DNA of 64,000 nucleotides from Janthinobacterium sp. LM6 (GCF_002002885.1 NZ_CP019510.1:2108001-2172000), one strand, 5' to 3'; counted from the first letter of the stretch, positions 25,215 to 34,874 are shown. Notes: generated by a model from the sequence alone, not told the origin. A program made the numbers and translations.

Positions 25215-27316
25215 AGAGTTTGATGTTTGTCATGGGCTGCCTGCTGGCCGGCCCGGTCTTCGCTGAAGCGATCCTGACGCCGGCCCAGGTGCAGGCCGCC
25301 TACCGCAGCTCGGAAGCGCAGCTGCTGGACCGCAGCGGCGCGCCGCTGCAATCGTTACGCGTGGACATGAAAGTGCGGCGCCTGCCCTGGGTGCCGCTGG
25401 CCGATATTTCCCCGGCCGTGCAGCAGGCCGTGCTGCTGGCGGAAGACCAGCGCTTCATGCGCCATGGCGGGGTGGATGTATCCGCACTGGCCACGGCCGC
25501 CTGGGACAATCTGTTTGCCAAGAAAGCCCGCGGCGCCTCGACCATCACCATGCAGCTGGCGGGCCAGCTGGACGCGGACTTGCAGGCGTCCTCGGGCGGA
25601 CGCAGCCTGCGCCAGAAGTGGGACCAGATGCGTGCCGCCCAGGCCATCGAGGATAGCTGGAGCAAGGCGCAGATTTTCGAAGCGTATCTGAACCTCGTAT
25701 CGTTCCGCGGCGAATTGCAAGGCATCGCCTCCGCCTCGTACAGCCTGTTCGGCAAGGCGCCGTCGGGCCTGAACCAGACGGACGGCATCATTTTGGCCAG
25801 CCTCGTGCGGGCGCCGAACGCGCCACCTGCCGCCGTCACGCGCCGCGCCTGCGCGCTGGCAAAAGAGTGGCGCATGGACAGCAGTTGCCAGCTGATCGGC
25901 CAGCGCGTGCAGACGGCCTTGCAGCGCACGGCCCTGTACGCGGACCTGGCCCCTGCGCCGCAAGTGGCGCAGCAGTTATTGAAACAGCCGGGCGCGCAAG
26001 TCGCCAGCACCCTCGATGGTCCCTTGCAGCGTTTCGCGCAGGAAAATCTGCGCCAGCAGCTGGGATCTTTGCGCGAGCGCAATGTCAACGACGGCGCCAT
26101 CATCGTGTTAGATAACCGCAGCGGAGAGATCCTCGCCTATGTGGGCAATGCGGGCGGCAGCCACGTCGATGGCGTGACGGCCCTGCGCCAGGCCGGTTCC
26201 ACCTTAAAACCGTTTTTATATGAACTGGCCATCGAGCGCCGCCTGATGACGGCCGCCTCCGTCATGGACGACTCGCCGCTCGACGTCGCCACGGCGTCCG
26301 GCATGTATGCGCCGCAAAACTACGACCGCAATTTCAAGGGTTACGTCAGCGCCCGCACCAGCCTGGCCAGTTCCCTCAACATTCCCGCCGTGCGCACGGT
26401 GCTGCTGACTGGGCAGGACGGTTTTTACAACCGCCTCAAGGACGTTGGCCTGTCCAGCCTGACGGAACCGGCCGAATACTACGGCCCGTCGCTGGCGCTC
26501 GGTTCATCGGAAGTGACCCTGCTGGAATTGGCCAACGCCTACCGCGCGCTGGCGAATGGCGGGCTGTACAGCACCGCCAGCCTGCAGCCGGGGCAGGCTG
26601 GCAAGGATCGGCGCCGCGTGATGGAAGCGGGCGCCGCCTTCATCGTAGGCGACATCCTGGCCGACCGCGCCGCGCGCAGCATGACCTTCGGCTTGCGCAA
26701 CGAGCTGGGGACGAATTTCTGGAGCGCCGTCAAGACGGGTACGAGCAAGGACATGCGCGACAACTGGTGCATGGGCTACTCGGCGCGTTACACGGTGGGT
26801 GTGTGGGTGGGCAATTTCGACGGCAAGCCCATGTGGGACGTGTCGGGCGTGACGGGCGCCGCGCCCGTGTGGCGCGACGTGATGGATTATTTGCACAGGA
26901 ACGTGCCCAGCCATGCGCCGAAAGCGCCGCCAGGCGTGCAGCAGCAAATGGTGGCCTACCAGCCTGCGCTGGAAGCGCCGCGCCGCGAATGGTTTATCGC
27001 CGGGACGGAAAGTCCCGTCATCGCCGTCGTGGGCGACACCGTGAAGCCGCCCGCCATCGTGTATCCGGCCGAGGACAGCATCCTCGCCATCGACCCCGAC
27101 ATCCCGCCCGCCCTGCAGCGCGTCTTCTTCCAGGCCCAGGGCAGCCACGGCTTGCACTGGGTGCTCGACGGCAAGGATATGGGCGGTGCGGCGGAGAGCA
27201 TCAGCTGGCGCCCCGTGCCGGGCAAGCATGCGCTGGCCCTCGTTGATGACGCCGGCAAGACGGTGGCGCAGGTGGCGTTCCAGGTGCGGGGCAATGCGCT
27301 GGCGCAGCTGAACTAG
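25211..27316 (+). CDS. pbpC: Penicillin-binding protein 1C
   Basis: A 701-residue bifunctional peptidoglycan synthase with an N-terminal signal or anchor, a glycosyltransferase domain (EDQRFMRHGGVD, STITMQLAG) and a transpeptidase domain (Ser330 in STLK, SLN motif, Lys508 in KTGTS), then the C-terminal BiPBP_C domain typical of PBP1C. It is somewhat shorter than the E. coli enzyme (770). It starts with GTG four bases before the end of the alpha-2-macroglobulin gene. The proposed joint role is that PBP1C repairs cell wall at breaches where the alpha-2-macroglobulin traps host proteases. Confidence 0.93.
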   Translation: MKSLMFVMGCLLAGPVFAEAILTPAQVQAAYRSSEAQLLDRSGAPLQSLRVDMKVRRLPWVPLADISPAVQQAVLLAEDQRFMRHGGVDVSALATAAWDNLFAKKARGASTITMQLAGQLDADLQASSGGRSLRQKWDQMRAAQAIEDSWSKAQIFEAYLNLVSFRGELQGIASASYSLFGKAPSGLNQTDGIILASLVRAPNAPPAAVTRRACALAKEWRMDSSCQLIGQRVQTALQRTALYADLAPAPQVAQQLLKQPGAQVASTLDGPLQRFAQENLRQQLGSLRERNVNDGAIIVLDNRSGEILAYVGNAGGSHVDGVTALRQAGSTLKPFLYELAIERRLMTAASVMDDSPLDVATASGMYAPQNYDRNFKGYVSARTSLASSLNIPAVRTVLLTGQDGFYNRLKDVGLSSLTEPAEYYGPSLALGSSEVTLLELANAYRALANGGLYSTASLQPGQAGKDRRRVMEAGAAFIVGDILADRAARSMTFGLRNELGTNFWSAVKTGTSKDMRDNWCMGYSARYTVGVWVGNFDGKPMWDVSGVTGAAPVWRDVMDYLHRNVPSHAPKAPPGVQQQMVAYQPALEAPRREWFIAGTESPVIAVVGDTVKPPAIVYPAEDSILAIDPDIPPALQRVFFQAQGSHGLHWVLDGKDMGGAAESISWRPVPGKHALALVDDAGKTVAQVAFQVRGNALAQLN

Positions 27317-27561
27317 ACGGTGTGGCGTTGACCCTTGGCCCGCTTGCTATCCGCCACTTCCGGCGCCAGCCACAGCAGCAATACCCAGACAAGAAAAGAG
27401 AGGCTGCGCTGCAGCGGCACGCTGCACAGGCTGAAAATAATGACCCAGGCGAAAGAGTACGTACGTGGTACTTGCGCGTAATCGAGCAGCCACAGCGTGG
27501 CGGCCATGGCGATGAACATGACCGGCAGGGCAAACCACCATTTGCGTTCGATTGGCGACAT
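27313..27561 (-). CDS. Small membrane protein, unknown function
   Basis: An 82-residue protein with three hydrophobic segments (about 10-27, 36-50, 52-67) and a basic tail (DSKRAKGQRHTV). The family is not recognised. The stop overlaps the end of pbpC by four bases on the opposite strand. A TAGGAAATC sequence precedes the ATG. Confidence 0.6.
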   Translation of the reverse strand: MSPIERKWWFALPVMFIAMAATLWLLDYAQVPRTYSFAWVIIFSLCSVPLQRSLSFLVWVLLLWLAPEVADSKRAKGQRHTV

Positions 27562-27613
27562 GATTTCCTAAGAAAGTGTGTTTCACCGATTCTAGCGCAA
27601 AAGTTGCTAAAAA

Positions 27614-28294
27614 TTACGGCGCGCTGATGATCTTCGTCAGCGCGATGCGGTACGCCGGCTGAACGTCGCCATCTTTGTCCAGCTTGTCCGTCATGATCAC
27701 GCCGAAACCCTGCGCGTACCACACGTATTCGCCGCTTTTCCCCTTGCTCTTGCCGCCCACGTCGCGCAGTTCGAACTTGCAGGCGTCGGGGAAGCGGCGG
27801 CCGCCCAGTTCCAGGCGTTCCCAGCCCAGGAAGGTGATCGAGAAATCGCGTTGATCGGTGCGCGTGGAGGTGGTGATCTTGTCGGACAGGCCGGCCAGCG
27901 GGTAGTGGGTGCTCGTTTGCGTGTCCGTGAACTGCACGCGCACTTCCTGGCCGGGGCGCATGTTGGCGGGGATGGCGGACTGCGGCGTGTAGACATTCTT
28001 GCTGCGCACGGTGCCGTCTTCGTTGTAATGGACCGTGCCCGTCAGGAAGACCTGGCCGTCGCGGATGTCCTGGTAGGACGTGGCCAGCAAGACGCCGCCG
28101 TCGAGGATCAGCTGGATACCCTTGAGTTTCCTGCCCTCGAACATTTCCTCGACGTTAAATTGCGCATCGCCATTGTTCTTGCTGAACTTGACGCCCGTCG
28201 TCAGTTCCATGCACTCGCCCACCGTGGGCGCTGCCTGTACGCTCGCGGCCGCGAATACGCTGGCCGCCACCAACACTTGCCATGCTGCTTTCAT
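27614..28294 (-). CDS. Secreted protein of unknown function
   Basis: A 226-residue periplasmic protein with a signal peptide (cleavage after VQAA, about 23) and a mature beta-rich part. Two Cys (GECMEL and DACKFEL) could form a disulfide. I do not recognise the family. The ATG at 28294 is chosen; a second ATG two codons upstream (28300) is equally possible. Confidence 0.6.
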   Translation of the reverse strand: MKAAWQVLVAASVFAAASVQAAPTVGECMELTTGVKFSKNNGDAQFNVEEMFEGRKLKGIQLILDGGVLLATSYQDIRDGQVFLTGTVHYNEDGTVRSKNVYTPQSAIPANMRPGQEVRVQFTDTQTSTHYPLAGLSDKITTSTRTDQRDFSITFLGWERLELGGRRFPDACKFELRDVGGKSKGKSGEYVWYAQGFGVIMTDKLDKDGDVQPAYRIALTKIISAP

Positions 28295-28369
28295 TGTCAT
28301 CCTGAATATATTGCAAAGGCGCGATGATAACGTGCCTTGGAGCAATGTGGCGCAGCGCTGGAGGCAGAC

Positions 28370-28678
28370 TTAGCGGCCCGGCGCGACTGGCGTCGCTGGC
28401 GGCGCGGTGGCCGGTCCGCTGGCGGCCGGGGTATCCGGCGTGGCCACGGGCTTGCCGCGCCGCGTGCGCTTGTCCGTGCGCGTCTTGGCGGGCTTGGCGT
28501 CGTGGATCGGCTTGCCCTTGTTGTCCAGTTTGTCGGACTGATCCGATTTCTGGCCCGGATCATTCGGATTGTTGGTGTGGTTGCCCGTCTGGTTCACATT
28601 CGTCGTCGACTGGGCTTGCACCCAGGCGCCGCCGACGGTCATCAGGGTGGCGGCCAGCAAGAGAGCGGCGGTTTTCAT
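28370..28678 (-). CDS. Secreted low-complexity Lys/Pro/Thr-rich protein
   Basis: A 102-residue protein with a signal peptide (cleavage after VQAQ, about 23). The mature part is Asn/Thr-rich and then Lys/Arg/Pro/Ala-rich and likely disordered. CAGGACA precedes the ATG. No family is recognised. It stands alone between the secreted protein gene and the DctD-like regulator. Confidence 0.55.
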   Translation of the reverse strand: MKTAALLLAATLMTVGGAWVQAQSTTNVNQTGNHTNNPNDPGQKSDQSDKLDNKGKPIHDAKPAKTRTDKRTRRGKPVATPDTPAASGPATAPPATPVAPGR

Positions 28679-28783
28679 GGCAGTGTCCTGTGCAGAAGTA
28701 AGGTTGAGCTTGCATTCTCACACAGGAGCCCGCCCGCACGGGTAGGACGCCGCCTCATGGCCGTGTCGGCTAATTGCTTCAGA

Positions 28784-30130
28784 TCAACGGAATTGTTCCG
28801 TCGAGATATCGAAGCGCTTGAGCTTGTCGTACAGGGTTTTCTTCGGGATATTCAGGCTGGCGGCCGCGTCGATGACGTTGCCGTTATGGCGGCGCAAGGC
28901 TTCCTCGATGATGGAAATCTCGAAGGTGTCGACTTGCTCGGCCAGCGACGCCTCGCGGCAGCCGGCCGGGCTTAGGGTATCGTCCAGCAAGCCCAGCACG
29001 AAGCGGTCGGCCACGTTGTGCAGCTCGCGCACATTGCCGGCCCAGCGCTGCGCCATCAGCGAGGCGATCAGTTCGCCGCTGACGAGGGCGGCCGGCTGGC
29101 CGTAGCGCAGGGCTGCCTGCAGCACGAAAAATTCGAACAGCAGGGGGATATCCTCGCGCCGGTTGCGCAGGGCGGGCAAGGTCAGGCTGGCCACGTTCAG
29201 GCGGTAATACAGGTCGGGCCGGAATTTCCCCTGCTCGGCCAGCACATTGAGGTCTTCCTTGGCGGCGGCGATCACGCGGAAATTGACGGAAATCAATTTG
29301 TTGGAACCGAGGCGCTCGACCTGGCGCTCCTGCAGCACGCGCAGCAGTTTCACTTGCAGGGCCAGCGGCATGCTTTCGATTTCGTCGAGGAACAGGGTGC
29401 CGCCGTTCGCGTACTCGATCTTGCCGATGCGCTGGCGCTGCGCGCCCGTGAATGCGCCTTCCTCGTGGCCGAACAGTTCCGATTCGAAGATCGATTCGGG
29501 CAGCGCGCCGCAATTGATGGCCACGAACGGGTGGTCGCGCCGCTCGCTGAAGTCGTGCAGGCAGCGGGCGATGAGTTCCTTGCCGGTCCCCGTTTCGCCG
29601 AGGATGATGATGTCGGCCGATTTCGGCGCCAGGTTCAGCACCAGCTGGCGCACCTTGGCCATGGCCGCGCTGCGTCCCACGATGCGCGCCTCGATGCCGA
29701 CCCGCTGTTCGAGCTGGCGGCGCAAGTTCATGTTTTCCAGCACCAAATGGCGTTTATCCAGGGCGCGGCGGCACACTTCCACCAGCAAGTCGGCGGAAAA
29801 CGGTTTTTCGATGAAATCGTAGGCGCCACGGCGCATGGCGCCCACGGCCATCGACACGTCGCCGTGGCCCGTGACGAGGATGACGGGCAGGCTGGCATCC
29901 TGCGCCACGGCGATATCGAGCAGTTTCAAGCCATCCATGCCGGGCAGCTTGATGTCGCTCAATAAAATCCCCGCAAATTCGGGCACCAGATAAGGCAGCG
30001 CTTCCTCGGCCGTGGCGACGGCCGTCACTTGCAAGCCCGCCAGTTCCAGCGATTGCCGCGCGCCCTTGCGCACGACGGCGTCGTCTTCCACCAGCAGCAC
30101 TTGCATGCCTTCAAAATTATTCTCATGCAT
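28784..30130 (-). CDS. DctD-like sigma-54-dependent response regulator
   Basis: A 448-residue NtrC-family activator. The receiver has phosphoacceptor Asp59 (LLSDIKLPGMDG). The AAA+ domain has GETGTGKE (Walker A), the sigma-54-contacting GAFTGA loop and Walker B GGTLFLDE. The C-terminus is a Fis-type helix-turn-helix (IPKKTLYDKLKRFDIS). It is closest in layout to DctD of C4-dicarboxylate regulation. Its start overlaps the kinase stop by eight bases. The adjacent ABC operon carries a sigma-54-type promoter (34875-34890), so that operon is a likely target. Confidence 0.92.
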   Translation of the reverse strand: MHENNFEGMQVLLVEDDAVVRKGARQSLELAGLQVTAVATAEEALPYLVPEFAGILLSDIKLPGMDGLKLLDIAVAQDASLPVILVTGHGDVSMAVGAMRRGAYDFIEKPFSADLLVEVCRRALDKRHLVLENMNLRRQLEQRVGIEARIVGRSAAMAKVRQLVLNLAPKSADIIILGETGTGKELIARCLHDFSERRDHPFVAINCGALPESIFESELFGHEEGAFTGAQRQRIGKIEYANGGTLFLDEIESMPLALQVKLLRVLQERQVERLGSNKLISVNFRVIAAAKEDLNVLAEQGKFRPDLYYRLNVASLTLPALRNRREDIPLLFEFFVLQAALRYGQPAALVSGELIASLMAQRWAGNVRELHNVADRFVLGLLDDTLSPAGCREASLAEQVDTFEISIIEEALRRHNGNVIDAAASLNIPKKTLYDKLKRFDISTEQFR

Positions 30131-32033
30131 CGGGTGTTTCCTCTGTCTCTTTATTCTTTCCCCCCGGGGCGCAGCTGAGGGTGATGGTAAATTGCGCGCC
30201 GCCCCCTTCCTGCGCGCTGCGGTTGCGCACGGCCAGCGCGCTGCCGGCCGCGCGCAGTATGCCAGCGCTGATCGACAAACCCAAGCCCAGCCCGTGTTCC
30301 TTGGTGGTATAGAAGGGGTCGAAAATCTTGTCGAGCGAAGCGAGCGGGATGCCGGGGCCATTATCGGTGATATGCAGCACGGCGAGGTCGCCTTCGCGGC
30401 GCACCTGGAACCATATCTGCACGGGCTCGTTCTCCGGCACGGCATCCATGGCGTTCGTGATCAGGTTGGTAAACACCTGTTCCAGGCCGATGGCGTTGCA
30501 CAGCACGATGATGTCGTCCTCAAGCCAGCTTTCATGCAGGGTCAGGCGCTGCGAGTTCTTGCGCGTGCGGATTTGCAGCATGGTTTGCGCAAACGCCTGG
30601 CGCACGCTGACGGGCTTGCGCGCATCGTCGCTGCGCCGCGCAAAGCCTTTCAGTTGCGAGGTGACATAGCCGAGGCGCTTGACGAGGTCGGAAATGGTCG
30701 ACAGGTTGTCGAGCGCGTCGTCGATGCGTCCGCGTGCCAAAAACACCTTGGCATTGTCGGAAAACGTCTGCAGGGCGGCCAGCGGCTGGTTCAACTCGTG
30801 CGTGACGCCGGCCGCCATCTGGCCGATGGCCGCCAGTTTGCCGCTTTGCACCAGTTCCGCCTGGGCATAGCGCAAGGTCTGCTCGGCCCGCTCGCGCTCG
30901 GCCACTTCCGCCTGCAGGCGGCCGTTCGCGTGGACGAGGTCGGCCGTGCGCTGCTCGACCTTGATTTCCAGCTGTTCATAGGCACGCGCCAGCGTTTGCT
31001 GGGCGTTGAGCTTGTCGGCGATGCGGCGCCGGCGCTGGCGCGCATACATCAGGGCCAGCAGCAGCAAGGCCCAGCCCAGCGCGGCGGCGATGGCCGCGTT
31101 GCGCGCCGCCTCATCGACCTGGTCGAGCTCGGCCAGCACGGTGATTTGCCATTGCAGCGGGCCCAGCGCGCGGTTCACGGCCAGATAGTCCACCTTGTCG
31201 GCGCTGCCGGACAGGGCGGGCGTGTCGCCCGTCTGCGCACGTTCCAGTGTCATCACGCTGGCGCCATCGGCGAACTGGCGCCGCAGCCGGTGCGGCAAGA
31301 TGGGCAGGTTTTCCTGCAGGAATTGGCGCTGCGCGCTGATATCGTTCTTCGCGGCTGGCGACAAAGGCGCCAGGGTCTTGAACTTGAAGGCTTGTGTGGT
31401 CGCCAGGATCAGCACGCCATTCGCATCCTTGACCCAGATCTGTTCACCGGCGCCGGGCGTGCGCCACGATTGCTCGATCCAGTCCAGGTTGACCTTGGCG
31501 GCGACGATGCCGATGATGCGCCCGTTGCGCTGCACGGGCTGCGAAATGAAATAGCCGGCCTCGAAGGTGGAGGCGCCGATGCCGTAGAAGCGGCCGATGC
31601 CGCCCGCGATCGCATCCTTGAAGTAGGGCCGGAAACCGTAGTTGACGCCCACATACGAGCTGCGGTCTTGCCAGTTGCTCGACGCCAGGGTCGTGCCCTT
31701 GTCGTCGAGCACGTAGACGGCAAACGCGCCCGCGCGGCGGTTCATGTCGACCAGGTAGGCGTTGATCTGCGTGACCTTGTCGGCGCTGGGCTGTTCCAGT
31801 AGTTGCGCTACGGCATCGCTCTGGGCCACGGCCAGGGGCAGGAATTCGTACTTGTTGAGGGCGCCGCCGATGGACGCCGCATACAGTTCCGCGCGCGAAT
31901 CGAGGGTGCGGTGCAATTCATCGAGCTGGCGCTGCTTGACCCAGGCATACGACGCCCACGTCAGCACGACCAGCGAGCCCACGGCCAGCAGGGGGGCAAG
32001 CAGCTGTCTCAGGGGCCATTTGCCGAATGCCAT
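30123..32033 (-). CDS. DctB-like sensor histidine kinase
   Basis: A 636-residue membrane kinase. An N-terminal helix, a periplasmic dCache-type sensor (about 45-290, GRFYGIGASTFEAGYFISQPV), a second helix, a coiled coil, then HisKA with phosphoacceptor His412 (VTHELNQPLAAL) and HATPase (N and G boxes NLITNAMDAV, DNGPGI). This matches DctB-type kinases that sense small organic acids, but no DctA or TRAP transporter is nearby. It is paired with the DctD-like regulator and lies 122 bases after the ABC ATPase gene, with a long palindrome between. Confidence 0.9.
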   Translation of the reverse strand: MAFGKWPLRQLLAPLLAVGSLVVLTWASYAWVKQRQLDELHRTLDSRAELYAASIGGALNKYEFLPLAVAQSDAVAQLLEQPSADKVTQINAYLVDMNRRAGAFAVYVLDDKGTTLASSNWQDRSSYVGVNYGFRPYFKDAIAGGIGRFYGIGASTFEAGYFISQPVQRNGRIIGIVAAKVNLDWIEQSWRTPGAGEQIWVKDANGVLILATTQAFKFKTLAPLSPAAKNDISAQRQFLQENLPILPHRLRRQFADGASVMTLERAQTGDTPALSGSADKVDYLAVNRALGPLQWQITVLAELDQVDEAARNAAIAAALGWALLLLALMYARQRRRRIADKLNAQQTLARAYEQLEIKVEQRTADLVHANGRLQAEVAERERAEQTLRYAQAELVQSGKLAAIGQMAAGVTHELNQPLAALQTFSDNAKVFLARGRIDDALDNLSTISDLVKRLGYVTSQLKGFARRSDDARKPVSVRQAFAQTMLQIRTRKNSQRLTLHESWLEDDIIVLCNAIGLEQVFTNLITNAMDAVPENEPVQIWFQVRREGDLAVLHITDNGPGIPLASLDKIFDPFYTTKEHGLGLGLSISAGILRAAGSALAVRNRSAQEGGGAQFTITLSCAPGGKNKETEETPDA

Positions 32034-32097
32034 GGTGCTCCGTGTGTCGGGTTAAATACGACGGTATTGTAAGGCTGAAACCCGCAAGTCGAAGACT

Positions 32098-32123
32098 GGG
32101 GTCGGACCTTAAGGTCCGACCCC
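32098..32123. repeat. 26-base perfect palindrome (REP-like)
   Basis: A perfect palindrome made of GGGGTCGGACCTT and its complement fills much of the gap between the ABC ATPase and kinase genes. Outside it, AAACCCG and CAAGT segments also recur in inverted form, extending the stem with gaps. There is no T-run on either side. It has the look of a repetitive extragenic palindrome; whether it recurs elsewhere in the genome cannot be seen here. Confidence 0.6.
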
Positions 32124-32155
32124 GGCACTTGCTTTCGGGTTAACTTGCACGACGA

Positions 32156-32947
32156 TTAATCAGCAGTGCTGGCCATCGTCTCCGCATTATGGTGCCTTTG
32201 CTGCTCTTCCATCACCATCTCGCCCAGCATGCGCTTGAGGCGGTTGAACTCCGGGTCGCTCGGGTCGCGCGGGCGGGGCAGTTCGATGGCCACGTCGCGC
32301 TTGATGGTGCCGGGACGGTAGGTCATGACGATGGTGCGGTCGGCCAGGTAGATCGATTCCTCGATCGAGTGCGTGACGAACACGATGGTAGTGCCGAAGA
32401 CTTTCCAGATTTTCAGCAATTCATCTTGCAGGTTGCGCCGCGTCAAGGCGTCCAGCGCGCCGAACGGTTCATCCATCAGCATGATCGGCGAATCGAGGGC
32501 CAGCACGCGGGCGATCGCCACGCGCTGGCGCATGCCGCCGGACAAGTCTTTCGGGTAGCGGGCGCGGAACTCCGTCAAGCCCAGCATGCTCAGCAGCATA
32601 TCGACCCGCTCCTTGATCTCGGCCGGCGTCTTGCCGGCGATTTCCAGGCCGAAAGCGATATTGCTTTCAATCGTCATCCACGGGAACAGCGCGTATTCCT
32701 GGAACACCATGCCGCGGTCGGGGCCGGGTTCGGTGATCAGCTTGCCGCCGGCCAGGATCTGGCCCGACGTCGGCTGCGAAAAGCCGGCGATGGCGTTGAG
32801 CAAGGTCGACTTGCCGCAGCCGGACGGCCCCAGCAGGCAGATGAACTCGCCGCTGGCGATTTCCAGGTTGATATCCTTCAGGGCGATGACGTCCGCGCCG
32901 CCCGTGGTGAAAATTTTATTGACTGCATTGATATTGATCGTGGTCAT
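32156..32947 (-). CDS. ABC transporter ATPase, sulfonate/nitrate/taurine type
   Basis: A 263-residue cytoplasmic ATPase with Walker A GPSGCGKST, signature [15 protein letters not shown] and Walker B IMLMDEPFGALD. It belongs to the SsuB/TauB/NrtD group. ATG at 32947 has AGGAAC upstream. It is third in the operon: binding protein, permease, ATPase. Confidence 0.92.
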   Translation of the reverse strand: MTTININAVNKIFTTGGADVIALKDINLEIASGEFICLLGPSGCGKSTLLNAIAGFSQPTSGQILAGGKLITEPGPDRGMVFQEYALFPWMTIESNIAFGLEIAGKTPAEIKERVDMLLSMLGLTEFRARYPKDLSGGMRQRVAIARVLALDSPIMLMDEPFGALDALTRRNLQDELLKIWKVFGTTIVFVTHSIEESIYLADRTIVMTYRPGTIKRDVAIELPRPRDPSDPEFNRLKRMLGEMVMEEQQRHHNAETMASTAD

Positions 32948-32958
32948 GGCCGTTCCTC

Positions 32959-33780
32959 TCAGTGTTCCAGGCCGCGGTGCCACTGCAGCAAATGATTATT
33001 CAGGGCATTCATGGCCATGTCGATGGCCAGGCCGAACAGGCCGATGGTGAACATGCCGGCGATAATCTTGTCAGACCAGAAATATTCGCGCGCTTCCAGG
33101 ATGCGGAAGCCGAGGCCGCTATTCACGGCGATCATTTCCGCCACGATCACGACGATGAAGGCCGTGCCCATGCCGATGCGGGCACCGGCCAGGATGTACG
33201 GCGTGGCGGCCGGCAGGATGACGCGGCGGAACATGGTCATCTGGCTGGCGCCCAGGTTGCGCGCGGCGCGGATGTAGATGCCGTCGACCTGGCGCACGCC
33301 GGCGATGGTATTCATCAGCACGGGGAAGAAGGAGCCGATGCTGATCAGGAAGAAGGCGGGCGGGTTGCCCAGGCCGAACCATAAAATGGCCAGCGGAATG
33401 TAGGCGATCGGCGGAATCGGGCGCAGCACCTGCACCAGCGGGTCGAACAGTTTATAGATGGTCTTGTTGGTGCCCATCAGCAAGCCCAGCGGCAAGGCCA
33501 GGCCGGCGCCGATGGCAAAGCCGCCCAGCACGCGCGACAGGCTGGCCCAGGCGTCATGCGGCAGTTCGCCGGAGAACATCCACACCAGGTAATTGCCCGT
33601 TTCGGGCGTGTAGGCTTGCATCGGCACCAGGTATTCATACCATTTCACCAGCACGGCCACGGGCGAGGGCAGGATTTGCGGGTTGATCCAGCCGAAGGTC
33701 GACATGGCTTGCCACAGCAGCAGCACGGCGACGGGCACGGCGGCGCCGTGCGCGAAGCGTTTCATCATTTGCATATTCAT
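32959..33780 (-). CDS. ABC transporter permease, sulfonate/nitrate/taurine type
   Basis: A 273-residue inner-membrane permease with six predicted helices and the EAA-type cytoplasmic loop (AARNLGASQMTMFRRVILPAATPYI). It pairs with the ATPase gene 11 bases downstream. It has the fold and length of SsuC/TauC. The first ATG at 33780 has a weak SD; later ATGs at codons 3 and 5 are possible. Confidence 0.9.
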   Translation of the reverse strand: MNMQMMKRFAHGAAVPVAVLLLWQAMSTFGWINPQILPSPVAVLVKWYEYLVPMQAYTPETGNYLVWMFSGELPHDAWASLSRVLGGFAIGAGLALPLGLLMGTNKTIYKLFDPLVQVLRPIPPIAYIPLAILWFGLGNPPAFFLISIGSFFPVLMNTIAGVRQVDGIYIRAARNLGASQMTMFRRVILPAATPYILAGARIGMGTAFIVVIVAEMIAVNSGLGFRILEAREYFWSDKIIAGMFTIGLFGLAIDMAMNALNNHLLQWHRGLEH

Positions 33781-33795
33781 CGTGATACTTTCAGA

Positions 33796-34797
33796 TTAGC
33801 GAGGAGCGTAGGACTTCTTGGCTTTTTCCAGCAGATCCAGCTTGACCCAATCCTTGGCGGCAGGCGCCTTGGCCATGCGGCCCACGCCGAATTTCACCAT
33901 GTAGTCGGTGGTCAGCTGCACGTGGCTTTGCGTGATGTCTTCCGTGAAGATGGCGTTGTCGATGGCGTCACGGTAATCGTCGGTCGTGATCTGGTTCTTG
34001 AACATCGATTCGCGCACGTATTTTTCCGCCAGTTTCGGGTCGGCCAGGAAGGCGCGCGTGGCGGCGACGAAGCAATCCATGAAGCGCTGGGCCACGGCAG
34101 GTTTCTCTTTGTACATCTTTTCCGTCATCACGAGCGCGCGCACGGGCTCGCCCAGCGGCGTGTCGTAAGGCTTGATGATGGCCGCGCCGTATTTCTTGTG
34201 GATGGCCTGGGTCGAGTACGGCTCGGACTGGCTCATGACGTCGATATCCTTGGTCAGCAGCGCCTGGTTCAAGTCAGGATAGCCCATGTACAGGATCTGC
34301 ACGTCCTTGCCCGGCTTGTCGGACCAGGTCAGCTTGGCCTTGGTCAATTCGGCAAACAGCAGGATTTCCTGCGGGCCGCCGCGCGTGACGCCGACTTTCT
34401 TGCCTTTCAGGTCGGCGATGCCCTTGATGTTCAGGTCGGGACGGCCGACGATCTGCACGCCGCCCTTGGCGAAGCCGCCCACCAGGTACACGGGCAAGCC
34501 CGTGGCGCGGCCCGTGATGGCCGCTTCCAGCGCGCTGGCGGACACGTCGATTTCGCCGGCGATCATGGCCGGCACGATGTCGAGGCCCTTGGCGAAGATG
34601 CGTTCCTCGATTTTCAAGTCGTATTTGGGCGCGATCTCCTTCATGTAGGCAACGGCGCCGTAATGGGCGAATTTCAGGTTGCCCAGGCGGACCAGGTCGG
34701 CCGCATGGACGGCCAGCGGGAATTGCGCGGCCAGTGCGACGGCGACGGCCAGTGCCTTGGTGTTCAGGAAGGACGAGATGCGGAAGGTGCGTGCCAT
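33796..34797 (-). CDS. ABC transporter substrate-binding protein (SsuA/NMT1 type)
   Basis: A 333-residue periplasmic binding protein with a signal peptide (cleavage after VHA, about 32) and the NMT1/SsuA-like fold (GEIDVSASALEAAI, LKGKKVGVTRGGPQEILL). Members bind sulfonates, taurine, nitrate, thiamine precursors or related anions; the true ligand is unknown. TTGGAGACAAC precedes the ATG. It is the first gene of the operon, read from the sigma-54-type promoter at 34875-34890. Confidence 0.9.
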   Translation of the reverse strand: MARTFRISSFLNTKALAVAVALAAQFPLAVHAADLVRLGNLKFAHYGAVAYMKEIAPKYDLKIEERIFAKGLDIVPAMIAGEIDVSASALEAAITGRATGLPVYLVGGFAKGGVQIVGRPDLNIKGIADLKGKKVGVTRGGPQEILLFAELTKAKLTWSDKPGKDVQILYMGYPDLNQALLTKDIDVMSQSEPYSTQAIHKKYGAAIIKPYDTPLGEPVRALVMTEKMYKEKPAVAQRFMDCFVAATRAFLADPKLAEKYVRESMFKNQITTDDYRDAIDNAIFTEDITQSHVQLTTDYMVKFGVGRMAKAPAAKDWVKLDLLEKAKKSYAPR

Positions 34798-34874
34798 GCT
34801 GTTGTCTCCAAAAGGTAGATGGTTTTATATAGTGGGTCGGGCTGCCGCTCTGACGGCGGTTATGAAAATATAAA

